From JANXVY01 sp040080145 (GTDB lineage: Bacteria > Pseudomonadota > Alphaproteobacteria > Rhizobiales > Hyphomicrobiaceae), in contig JBEBJA010000013.1 in assembly GCA_040080145.1 (NCBI GenBank), forward strand, positions 1 to 43,923: a DNA stretch of 43,923 nucleotides, written 5' to 3'. This document shows, in pieces, positions 1 through 8,100 of the stretch. Each line of letters starts with the position of its first letter. Within the stretch, counting starts at the first letter, position 1. Under the pieces are notes generated by a model, which searched no databases, was not told where the DNA came from, and worked only from the letters and a program-made list of their open reading frames with translations. The translations under genes and the position numbers were made by a program.

Positions 1-173
1 GGGGGGTAAGTGAGCGGTGGGGGAAGGTCTCGACGCAATGGCTGGGTCTCCGCGCGCCGTAACCCAACAACGTCGCAGCCCATTCTCCGCGTCCCACCGC
101 GCAATGATCTAAAATTCATCTGCATTCACGGGTTGACCACAGGCCCAAACCCCGGCACAAGGGGCCCTCAAGT

Positions 174-250
174 CGGAGCGTGGCGCAGCCTGGTAGCGCA
201 CTAGTCTGGGGGACTAGGGGTCGCAGGTTCAAATCCTGTCGCTCCGACCA
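174..250 (+). tRNA. tRNA-Pro, anticodon GGG
   Basis: A complete cloverleaf can be folded. The acceptor stem pairs CGGAGCG (174-180) with CGCTCCG (240-246), followed by discriminator A and an encoded CCA (248-250). The anticodon stem CTAGT/ACTAG (201-205/213-217) holds the loop CTGGGGG with anticodon GGG at 208-210, reading CCC/CCU proline codons. The T arm has the usual TTCAAAT loop. The 3' ends of tRNA genes are common integration sites for mobile elements, and accessory genes follow directly, but no integrase and no second copy of the tRNA 3' end were seen in the window. Confidence 0.96.
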
Positions 251-476
251 ATTCCAAAACCCCAATGAATACAGGCGATGTAGAGCGAAAGCGGCTCCCG
301 TTAGATGGTCGATAATCCGAGTGCGGATTGTGAAAAATGCGACGCTCATGCGAAAGAAGTGAAAGGCGTGACGTCTCGCAGTGGCATCGCTGACCATGCG
401 AAGTCTCTATGCGAGACAACTTGGTGTGCAAGAGCGGTTGTCTGCCGTCCCGGTACAGCAAATGAGGCAGTAGGCT

Positions 477-1601
477 CTATTCGGCCCGCTCGTCCCGGCT
501 GTCACTGAAGTGGAGCCAGTAGCGCGTGCCCTTGAGTTGTCCAGTGCGCACAAGTGCTCCCAGGCTGACTAGCTCCGCGAGATCTCGGCCCGCAGTCGCC
601 GGAGCCGCTCCCGTGATCGACGCATACTTACCAGCGGAAAGTCCTCCCTCGAAGCCGTCTGGGCCGTCACGCATCAAGCGAACGAGGGCCTTCTCCTGAC
701 GCACGTTAATCTTGTCCCTGAGTGCGTCGAATAATCTGGTCTTAGCGATGAGGAAGTCGATCCATTTTTGGGCGTGCCGCTGGGCCTCGATCACTGTATC
801 CGCAAACCAAAGCAGCCACTCGGTGACCTCGTTGTTTTTGTGGGCGCTTTCCAGTGCGGTGTAGTACGCCTTCTTGCGGCGCTCGATCATGACCGAGATC
901 GCCGTCAAACTCGGCTGCTTTAGGCCTTGAGCCAGCGCCTTCTCCGAGATGGCCCGCCCGATGCGTCCGTTGCCGTCCTCGAAGGGGTGGATGGATTCGA
1001 AGTAGAGATGAGCGATGCCTGCCCGGGTCAGGGTGGGAAGGGGCGCTGGTCCGTCCGGCGCGGTCGCATTGAACCACGCACAGAATGCGTTCATTTGCGT
1101 TGCCATCTGGTCCGAGGGTGGGGCCTCGAAGTGAATCCGTGGGGTGTGGATAGGGCCAGAGACAATCTGCATGGGTTCGGCATGCGTGCGGTAACGGCCA
1201 ACGTCACGCAGATCGGCGCGTCCCTGCATCAGGAGCATGTGCCAATGAAAGAGAGTGGCGTCGTCCAACGCGGCGTCGAATTTCTGGTAAAGGCCGACCA
1301 TCAATTCGGCGATACCTTGCTCGGCGGGGTTAACGCGCCTTTGATCGTTCGCAAGGCCAAATTGCCGTCGGATCGACGACTGCAAGCTGTCCCGATCCAG
1401 AAATTCACCTTCTATCTCGGAGGTCTTAAGCGCCTCGGCGCTTATCAGTTCGACGGTCAAATAATTACGGTCGTTCTCGGTAAGGTGGCGTGCCCCGCCG
1501 ATTACGATTCCGCCGTGACGGAGAAATGTCGCTTCCAACGGTGCGAGCTTGGCCGCGTCGTACCGAAAATTCGACCAGTCAGGTTGTTGCCAGTTCCACA
1601 T
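477..1601 (-). CDS. Fic family AMP-transferase-like protein (DUF4172-type N-terminus)
   Basis: The product has 374 aa. Fic enzymes transfer AMP (or related groups) from nucleotides to target proteins. The active-site motif HPFEDGNGR (residues 205-213) is intact, with catalytic His205 and the anion-binding Gly/Asn/Arg. An N-terminal TSEIEG (60-65) fits the inhibitory [S/T]xxxE[G/N] helix, so this looks like a self-inhibited class II Fic that needs no separate antitoxin. The start MWNWQQPDW at 1601 is chosen because many relatives of this subfamily begin this way; the frame stays open upstream to 1748, but that extension is unlike the family. The C-terminus (about 290-374) reads as a winged-helix region. 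No clear Shine-Dalgarno sequence is present. The gene sits between the tRNA and transfer genes, typical of accessory cargo. The target is unknown. Confidence 0.9.
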   Translation of the reverse strand: MWNWQQPDWSNFRYDAAKLAPLEATFLRHGGIVIGGARHLTENDRNYLTVELISAEALKTSEIEGEFLDRDSLQSSIRRQFGLANDQRRVNPAEQGIAELMVGLYQKFDAALDDATLFHWHMLLMQGRADLRDVGRYRTHAEPMQIVSGPIHTPRIHFEAPPSDQMATQMNAFCAWFNATAPDGPAPLPTLTRAGIAHLYFESIHPFEDGNGRIGRAISEKALAQGLKQPSLTAISVMIERRKKAYYTALESAHKNNEVTEWLLWFADTVIEAQRHAQKWIDFLIAKTRLFDALRDKINVRQEKALVRLMRDGPDGFEGGLSAGKYASITGAAPATAGRDLAELVSLGALVRTGQLKGTRYWLHFSDSRDERAE

Positions 1602-1620
1602 GAGCGATAATATACTGCAA

Positions 1621-1653
1621 TATCGATCAAAGAACAGTCGGTTATGATCGATA
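1621..1653. promoter_or_regulatory. Inverted repeat upstream of the fic gene (candidate operator)
   Basis: TATCGATCA (1621-1629) and TGATCGATA (1645-1653) form a perfect 9-bp inverted repeat around a 15-bp spacer, 20-52 bases upstream of the chosen Fic start. This is the place and form expected of a dimeric repressor site or a promoter-overlapping operator. Between it and the start codon lies TATACTGC (1611-1618), an octamer also found upstream of traC and the winged-helix regulator. No binding protein can be assigned. Confidence 0.4.
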
Positions 1654-1851
1654 CTGCGGCTACTTGTCGATCGTGTTGGCGTCTCCCGGATATGCGGGTC
1701 CAGCGAAGACGGGCCGTTCGCTGTGACGATTCCGGCACCGGCATTCAAAGTCCAAGCCGCTCGCGGGCATGCCCCCTCGTCTGAGGAGGCCTGCTCGCGG
1801 GACGAAGTCTGTTGACGGCATCAACGATAAGGTGCTGTGCGGCATTAAGGA

Positions 1852-2145
1852 TCACGCCATCGCAACATTTATTTTGCTCTTGTTTTTGGGATTAATTGAA
1901 TTTCGTTGTTTGCTACATTCCGAGGTAAGGCCATCAATCCAGGCCTGAACGGTCGAGGCGCGCCAACAAATGCGAACTTGTCCGAGACGCAATGGCTTTG
2001 GAAAATCCCCCGTTCGCACCATTCGCATCAAATGAACTTGTGAAAGACTGACAGCGGCGCTGACTGCTTTTTTCGAAAGTAGAGGATCAAGAATTCCAAT
2101 AAACTCATCGAAGATTCGAAGTTTGGAAGATTTGCTATTTTTCAT
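1852..2145 (-). CDS. AlpA-like helix-turn-helix regulator
   Basis: The product has 97 aa. The core around residues 22-72 (LLSKKAVSAAVSLSQVHLMR, then a GDFPKPLRLG turn and an RICWRAS..VQAWIDGL end) matches the compact winged HTH of the AlpA/phage excisionase-like family, where SxxHLMRMxxxGxFPKPxRLG is the hallmark. Such proteins act as transcriptional regulators or excision factors of prophages and integrative elements. The ATG at 2145 is preceded by AAGGAAAG at a good distance, so the longer frame to 2268 is rejected. The C-terminal 25 residues are Lys/Asn-rich and unlike the domain. Its presence beside a tRNA and transfer genes suggests a role in element excision or transfer control; no partner integrase is in view. 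Confidence 0.8.
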   Translation of the reverse strand: MKNSKSSKLRIFDEFIGILDPLLSKKAVSAAVSLSQVHLMRMVRTGDFPKPLRLGQVRICWRASTVQAWIDGLTSECSKQRNSINPKNKSKINVAMA

Positions 2146-2357
2146 GGTTTTCTTTCCTTGTTGGGAGCTGCTTAGTTTTACGCTCGGGGCACTATGATGC
2201 ATGTGGTTACGTTTGGTTCTGACGAATGTCTTATTTCGCGTCTGATGATTTGTCGTCTGAGCGTTCATCTTGTGGTTGCGGTGCGGGCATTTTTAGTTGC
2301 TCGTGCCGGTGAGCAGCAGCCAACTTGCGCTGACTCATTTGGGGCGAACATTTACCG

Positions 2358-2570
2358 ATGTGTGAAGACAAAATGCTGTTGGCGTTCAGGCTCCGCATGG
2401 CTAATCGCACTCCTGAAAATCCAGAAATAGAGCCTTTCAGCGAAGCCGAAATTTCAGAATTTTTCGCCAGAATTGACACCGTTGAGAAAGCTGCGGCCCT
2501 TGTTCGAGCAGCCGCCGCTTTGGTTCCGGAGCCATTGTTTCCATCGAAATCGAAGCGTTCGCCCCGGTGA
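2358..2570 (+). CDS. Small hypothetical protein
   Basis: The frame encodes 70 aa with an acidic, helix-forming middle (about residues 20-57: EIEPFSEAEISEFFARID then an Ala-rich helix) and a basic tail. No family is recognised. The start is uncertain: ATGs at 2358, 2376 and 2397 are all possible and none has a strong ribosome binding site. The ORF stops exactly where the convergent traG gene stops (2570/2571). Amino-acid composition looks protein-like rather than a shadow, but support is limited. Confidence 0.4.
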   Translation: MCEDKMLLAFRLRMANRTPENPEIEPFSEAEISEFFARIDTVEKAAALVRAAAALVPEPLFPSKSKRSPR

Positions 2571-4496
2571 TCATTTCGATTTCCCCTTTACTGATCCGCC
2601 GGCAAATCTATTCGAACCGACCTCGGCCAGCATTTCCGGGCGGCGAAAATAGAGGGCGCGGCCGCAGCGAAGCGGTGGCCGGCCGCGAACGAAAACGATC
2701 TGCTCGTCGGCCCGCATATTCATGACCACTTCGTGGGCAAGGATCAGTTCGCGTTGCTGCGCGTTCTTGCTGACGGTGACGGATCGTGAACCCTTCTCGA
2801 ACATCGATCCGCGCGCGCTTGAAGTGCTTTCGACTTCGATGGTGATCTGCCCGCAGCGCGCCGAAATGACGTCTGCCGTGTCCATCGATTTGATGGCGGC
2901 GAAACTCACGAACGAGCAGCTTTCGAGCCAGCTGGTCGCGCCGTCTTTGCCAAAGTGACCTTCGAGCTGACCGATCGATTGGTACATCAGCATCAACGAT
3001 ATTCCGAACTTCCGCCCCCGGTCGCGGGCCTCAGTCAGCACACTCATGTACCCCAGCAGATCGACCTCATCGAGCATGTAGAGAACGCGCCTTTTGTGCC
3101 GCCCGTCGGCCTTCACCATCACCGACATCAGCGAGCCGAGGATCACGCGCCCGATGCCGGGGTAGGTCTTCAAAGTGTCGCCGGGAATTTGCAGGAACAC
3201 GTCCAGATTTCCGTCCGGTAATTCCGTCACTTCGAAACTGTCGCCGCAGACCATGGCCGAGTAAGCCGGCAGCGACAGCCACGCGGTATCCTTTGCGACC
3301 GTGCTCATGATCCCGGAAAAGGTATCTTTCGCCATGCCGACGAACTGACCGCAGTTCTGCTTCACGAACGCTGGCGTTTCACTGTCCGCCACCACGGTCC
3401 GCAGTAGCGTTGACAATTCATCGGTCGGTAGCGAAATCAGTTCGCGAACAGCGGCGAGATTGCGCCGGTTCTGAAACCCATCGTCGTCGATTGCTTCGAA
3501 TTTGGATGACGTGACGACGTAGTAGATGAGCGCCGCCAGCAGATTGGTGGCTTGGCTGGCGAAGAACTCATTCGACCCTCCACCGCCGCCGCCCTTGTCT
3601 TCCGAAATGAACAGCCGGGCGAGGGCTGCGCAGTCCTCTTCGAGCTTGGTTGTCCCGGCAAGAACACCGAACACATTAAAGCCGGCGGCCGGCGCATTGG
3701 TCGGGCTCAAGATGGCGACTTTACGCCCCCGCTTGACCCGGCTGCCGGTGACGAGTGGCCCGATTTCCGCAGCGGGATCGAGCACGACCATCGACCCGCC
3801 AAACCGCAGCGCAGTGGGGACGACAGTCGAGGTTGTTTTGAAGCCACCGGAACCGGCGAAAAACATCATGTGAGTCGAGTCGAAGTCGAGATCGAAGCCG
3901 AGTATTTGTGACTTGCCACCTTTGCCCCAGCTGGTCTGATCTTTGGGATTGAGCGGCACCCCGCCCACGCTATCCTGATCAACGCGATAGGCTTCGCCGA
4001 CGACGATATCGCCGGTCACCGGAAACATCGACTTCGCCTCCTCCATCGACATCCATTTCGTGTCGCCGAACGCCGACTGCCGCGAGCGGCGCATCGATCG
4101 CGACCGGTCGTTCCACCACGAACATCCCCCAAGACCCGCCAGCCCGAACGCGCCGATTGAAGAGAGGGCTTCGCCCGGATTGAACGCGGCTGCGAATTCG
4201 AGAAATGACGGCGAACTCAGCGCGAGACCGACCATCAAAGTCAGGAAATACAGCCCGACCAAGAGAGCCACGCTTGCAACCGAAATGAGCAGCATGGCCT
4301 GCGTTTGCCGGATGACGATTTTACCTGCAACGCCCGCCGTCAGAATCGCGACTGCCAACGTCACCACGGGTAGAAAAGTCTTGGTGTCGTCGCTCATAGA
4401 AACGGTCACGAGCCAAAGCCGCATCGCTTCAACGAACCCTGCTGCGGCGAACGCCAGAACCACGACGGTCGCCGAATCCTTTTGCGCACTAGTCAT
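2571..4496 (-). CDS. traG: Type IV coupling protein TraG/VirD4
   Basis: The product has 641 aa, normal for TraG/VirD4. This inner-membrane hexameric ATPase docks the relaxase-DNA complex onto the T4SS channel. Hydrophobic segments occupy about residues 8-33, 40-62, 68-92 and 110-125. Walker A is GSGGFKTT (215-222), Walker B-like MVVLDPAAE (236-244), and the second conserved LYMLDEVDLLG lies around residue 475. A glycine-rich run (GGGGGG, near 305) sits in the all-alpha domain region. The start codon overlaps the TraD stop as ATGA, so the genes are translationally coupled. The order traC-traD-traG, divergent from traA across an oriT, matches Agrobacterium Ti plasmids. Confidence 0.95.
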   Translation of the reverse strand: MTSAQKDSATVVVLAFAAAGFVEAMRLWLVTVSMSDDTKTFLPVVTLAVAILTAGVAGKIVIRQTQAMLLISVASVALLVGLYFLTLMVGLALSSPSFLEFAAAFNPGEALSSIGAFGLAGLGGCSWWNDRSRSMRRSRQSAFGDTKWMSMEEAKSMFPVTGDIVVGEAYRVDQDSVGGVPLNPKDQTSWGKGGKSQILGFDLDFDSTHMMFFAGSGGFKTTSTVVPTALRFGGSMVVLDPAAEIGPLVTGSRVKRGRKVAILSPTNAPAAGFNVFGVLAGTTKLEEDCAALARLFISEDKGGGGGGSNEFFASQATNLLAALIYYVVTSSKFEAIDDDGFQNRRNLAAVRELISLPTDELSTLLRTVVADSETPAFVKQNCGQFVGMAKDTFSGIMSTVAKDTAWLSLPAYSAMVCGDSFEVTELPDGNLDVFLQIPGDTLKTYPGIGRVILGSLMSVMVKADGRHKRRVLYMLDEVDLLGYMSVLTEARDRGRKFGISLMLMYQSIGQLEGHFGKDGATSWLESCSFVSFAAIKSMDTADVISARCGQITIEVESTSSARGSMFEKGSRSVTVSKNAQQRELILAHEVVMNMRADEQIVFVRGRPPLRCGRALYFRRPEMLAEVGSNRFAGGSVKGKSK

Positions 4497-4717
4497 CCGG
4501 GTTCTCCAACGAGAGCGAGGTGGCCGAGTTGCTTGAGGCGGGTCAGTTCTGCGCCGTCGGCAACGCGATCGGCCCCATCCAGCAGCACGCCGAGGATTAC
4601 GGCGGGCGGCAGACCGCCGATCCCCGCTTTGATCACCAAGCCGCCGAGCTGAATCTTCCGCCGGGTGTCTACGCGACGGGCGTTGTTGCGCTGCGCTTCC
4701 TCCTCGTTATTCGGCAT
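4493..4717 (-). CDS. traD: TraD-like conjugal transfer protein
   Basis: The product has 74 aa. The segment RRVDTRRKIQLGGLVIKAGI followed by a short hydrophobic stretch resembles the small TraD protein encoded between traC and traG in Ti and rhizobial plasmids. Its biochemical role is poorly defined; it belongs to the DNA-processing group. The start at 4717 (MPNNEEEAQ) is preferred over the open frame to 4786 because a GAGG lies about 7 bases upstream. It overlaps the end of traC by 11 bases and the start of traG by 4, so the three genes form one operon. This TraD is unrelated to the F-plasmid coupling protein of the same name. Confidence 0.8.
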   Translation of the reverse strand: MPNNEEEAQRNNARRVDTRRKIQLGGLVIKAGIGGLPPAVILGVLLDGADRVADGAELTRLKQLGHLALVGEPG

Positions 4718-4985
4718 TTTGAGCCTCAGGCGCTTTAGCGCGTTTAGACGGAACCTTACGCGCCGCAGTTTTGACGGCCTCGCCAAGCCGGGCTGCTGGA
4801 AACCTCTCGACCACCGTCTTAAAAACGTCGATCAGTTCGGCCTCCGACAAGCCAAGATCGAGGATGCCGGCCTTCTCAGCTGCCCGTCCCAAGGCTTCTT
4901 GTTCGCGCTTGATGATTTGACGTTTGGCCAGTTCGAGTGCAGCAATCTGCTTGTCTGCCTCCAGCCGTGTCTTTGGCTTGCCCAT
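4707..4985 (-). CDS. traC: TraC-like conjugal transfer protein
   Basis: The product has 92 aa. It is charged and helical, with a coiled-coil-like first half (about 8-45, KTRLEADKQIAALELAKRQI), then GILDLGLSEAELIDVFKTVV, and a Lys/Arg-rich tail. This fits the small TraC of Ti-type systems, an auxiliary relaxosome protein beside oriT (known for the family; not provable here). The ATG at 4985 has AAGGA about 10 bases upstream. It is the first gene of traC-traD-traG and is transcribed away from the oriT. An octamer GCAGTATA lies about 40 bases upstream of the start. Confidence 0.78.
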   Translation of the reverse strand: MGKPKTRLEADKQIAALELAKRQIIKREQEALGRAAEKAGILDLGLSEAELIDVFKTVVERFPAARLGEAVKTAARKVPSKRAKAPEAQNAE

Positions 4986-5090
4986 CGCTCTTTAGTCCTT
5001 CGCTGTTGATGTCTCGTATTTGTCTATACTGCACTGATTTGAGCTGTAAATATAGCTAAAACAGTGATATAGAAGCGAGAACTGTCACGA

Positions 5091-5122
5091 AGGTGCGCAA
5101 TTATACGTCGCCAAGGCGACGT
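5091..5122. other. Probable origin of transfer (oriT), Ti/RSF1010-like nick region
   Basis: The traC-traA intergenic region holds GTGCGCAATTATACGTCG (5093-5110), which closely resembles the nick region of Ti-plasmid and related oriT sequences as I recall them. It runs into a perfect 8-bp inverted repeat, ACGTCGCC (5105-5112) and GGCGACGT (5115-5122), with AA between. Location between divergent traA and traCDG is the classical one. The relaxase TraA (MobA/MobL family) would nick here. The exact nic base is not determined. Confidence 0.8.
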
Positions 5123-5156
5123 GATGCGCAAGAGCAACTGGGTCTCAAGACGACCG

Positions 5157-8100
5157 ATGGCGATACCGCACTTCAGGGGCCGGATGATTTCAGGTGAGCG
5201 CTCTCCGCTCTCCGTAGCGGCCTACATCCATCGCACGTCGATGACCGACAGCAAGCAGGGTGCGGTCTTCAACTTTGCCCGCGACGATGCCCTCGTCCAC
5301 AGTGAGGTGTGTCTGCCCCCGAATGCCGCGCCTTGGCTCGTCAAGCTCATGGCGGGATGCGAGACCAAGGAGCAGTCCCAGCGGCTCTGGAATGCGGTCG
5401 CAAGAGCCGAGAAGCGGCACGATGCGCAGACCACCCGCGAGTTCGTGATCGCCCTGCCGGTCGAACTCAGCGAGGCGCAAAACATCGCGCTCATGCGCGA
5501 CTACATCGAGCAGCATTTGACGTCGCGCGGGCTGGTCGTGGATTGGGCCTACCATGCCGAACCGGGCAATCCGCATGTCCACCTGATGCACACGTTGCGT
5601 CCGGTCATCGGCACTGGCTTTGGAAAAAAGCGGGAGAGCGTCAAGGACGACCGCGGCGCGCCACGGCGCGACAAAGATGGCAAAATCGTCTCATACCAGT
5701 TCATCGGCAATCGCAAAACCCTGGTCGACCTCCGGACCGCTTGGGCCGAAACGGCATCCCACCATCTGGCGATGGCCGGTCATGACGTGGTGCTCGATTT
5801 GCGCTCCTACGCGGCGCAAGGGATCAAGCTCACGCCATCGACCCACATTGGACCCACCGGGACGCAGTTCAGCCGCACTAGTCAGCCATCAGAAGCGGTC
5901 ACGGCAGCGCTCGATGCAAAGGCCATCACCCGCGACCAACTGATCGCCCATCCAGGCCGGATTTTGGATGTCGTGGCCGCCAAGATGAGCGTCTTCGACC
6001 GCCGCGACGTGGCGCTCGCTTTGCATACCTTCATCGACGATCCCACCGAATTTACGATGCTGCTCGACGCTGCCCTTCAAGACAAATCGCTGGTCGTGCT
6101 CAAGGACGGTTTCGGCGGTATCCACGAAGCCCACCATACGCCCGCGCGGCTCGCGACGCAGCGCCAAGTCGCGCTTGAAGCCGCCATGTCGCGGGACGCG
6201 CATGCGGTGGCAGGACGAGCACATTTTGCGGTTCCAAGGCCCATCGTCTTGGCAGCCATCAATCGCTGCACCAAGCTGTTGTCGGATCAGCAGTGCGCCG
6301 CTATCGAGCACATCACGTCGGGCGACGATCTGACGTCGATTGTCGGGTTCGCCGGGGCCGGAAAGACTTCGCTGTTGACCGCCGCCGTTGATGCCTGGAC
6401 TTCGCGCGGGTTTAAGGTCCAGGGCGCGGCACTGGCGAGCAAAGCGGCCAACGGTTTGGCCGATGGTGCCGGCATCGAGTCTCGCACCATCGCCAGCTGG
6501 ACAACTCACTGGAAACACGACCGCAAACGGCTCACTTCCAACGACGTCCTCATCCTGGACGAAGCGGGAATGGTCGGGTCGGCCGACATGGCCGCATTGC
6601 TCTCCGAGGTGAAGCGCGCCGGCGCAAAACTCGTTTTAATCGGCGACCCCGAGCAGTTGCAACCCATCGCGGCCGGTGGTGCGTTTCGCGCCCTGGTACA
6701 GCAGGCCGGCACCTTCGAACTCGATACCGTCTATCGTCAGCACGACGAATGGGGGCGCGCGGCGACTGTGCAATTCCAGCGCGGTTTCGTTTCTGAAGCG
6801 ATGACCGCCCACAAAGTTAGCGGCGGCATCATCGAGACCAAGGATCGGGGCGACGCCGTCGCCAAATTAGTGGCCGATTACCTCGACGCCAGCGCCATAG
6901 CCCCGTTGCACACCATGCTCGCACTGGCCCATCGTAACGACGATATTCTGGCAATCAATACCGCCATCCAGGACCGCCGCCGCGCGGACGGCAAGCTCGG
7001 CGAACCGGTGACGATCGAGACGCGCGGTGGAATGCGCTCGTTTGCCGCCGGCGACCGCATCATCCTGCTCAAGAACGAAAAGCTCGCCGGCGAGGCCGTC
7101 GCGAACAGCGAACTTGGCACCGTCGCGATGATCGATACGACAGGGCCGTCGCCCGTGTTTTCCGTCGCGCTCGATGACGGTCGAACTGTGACCATCGATG
7201 CCAACACGTATCGCGACTTCGACCTCGGATACGCCACGACGGTTCACAAATCGCAGGGGGCCACGGTCGATAGTACGTTCGTCCTCGCCAGCACCTCGAT
7301 GGACAAATATCTGGCCTACGTCGCGGCTTCACGCCACCGCGTTGCGTTCAAATTGTACGTTCCAAAATCTGACTTCGACACGTTCGATAAACTCGTTTGG
7401 ACCTTCTCGCGCGCCGACCCGAAGGAAACAACGCTCGACTACCGGCCCGCCTACGCCGAAGCGCGCGGCATCACAGGCAAGAGCGCCGTTCCGCTCGATC
7501 TGTTGCATCTCGTGTCTGAAGGACGGGCTGCCATCGCCGCCCTGCGCGAGCGATTAACTGCTCTATTTGCAGCAGTATGCAAATCAGCTATCGCACCAGT
7601 CCGTACTCCGCGTCCTGATGCACCCCGTCCTCCAAAGACCAAAGGAAGCAAGATCATGGACACTACGTCCTACACAAATATCACCGTGAAGCCGACCATC
7701 GACGCCGCCGGCCGCACAGGCCTGTTGGCGACGTGGCCCAAGGATCTCGAAGCCAACGCCATCGCCAAGGATATGGGCGGCCGCTGGAGCAACGACGAGA
7801 AGGCCTGGGCCTTCAGTTCGATGGATCCGCGCACCGAGCGCGCGTTCGACCGCATCAACAATCGCATTGCGTCAGTGGCCAAATCGGCGGACTTGGCCAA
7901 GGGCGTTCACTTCAAGCCGATCGACGGTCTGGAAACAACCGTGGTAAACGGCAAAGTGCTGATCACGATGCCGAAGGACTTGGCCGCCAACCGCATGATC
8001 AAGGCGGTCGACGGCGTGCGTTGGGACGCGAAAGCCAAAGCGTTCTCAGTGCAACTTACCGACGCCGATCACGTCTACGACCTCAACAGCACCCTCGACG

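Noticed and set aside
1602..1748. Longer Fic N-terminus from the ATG at 1748
   Set aside because: The extra 49 residues are unlike the subfamily, cross the inverted repeat, and the subfamily starts at MWNW.
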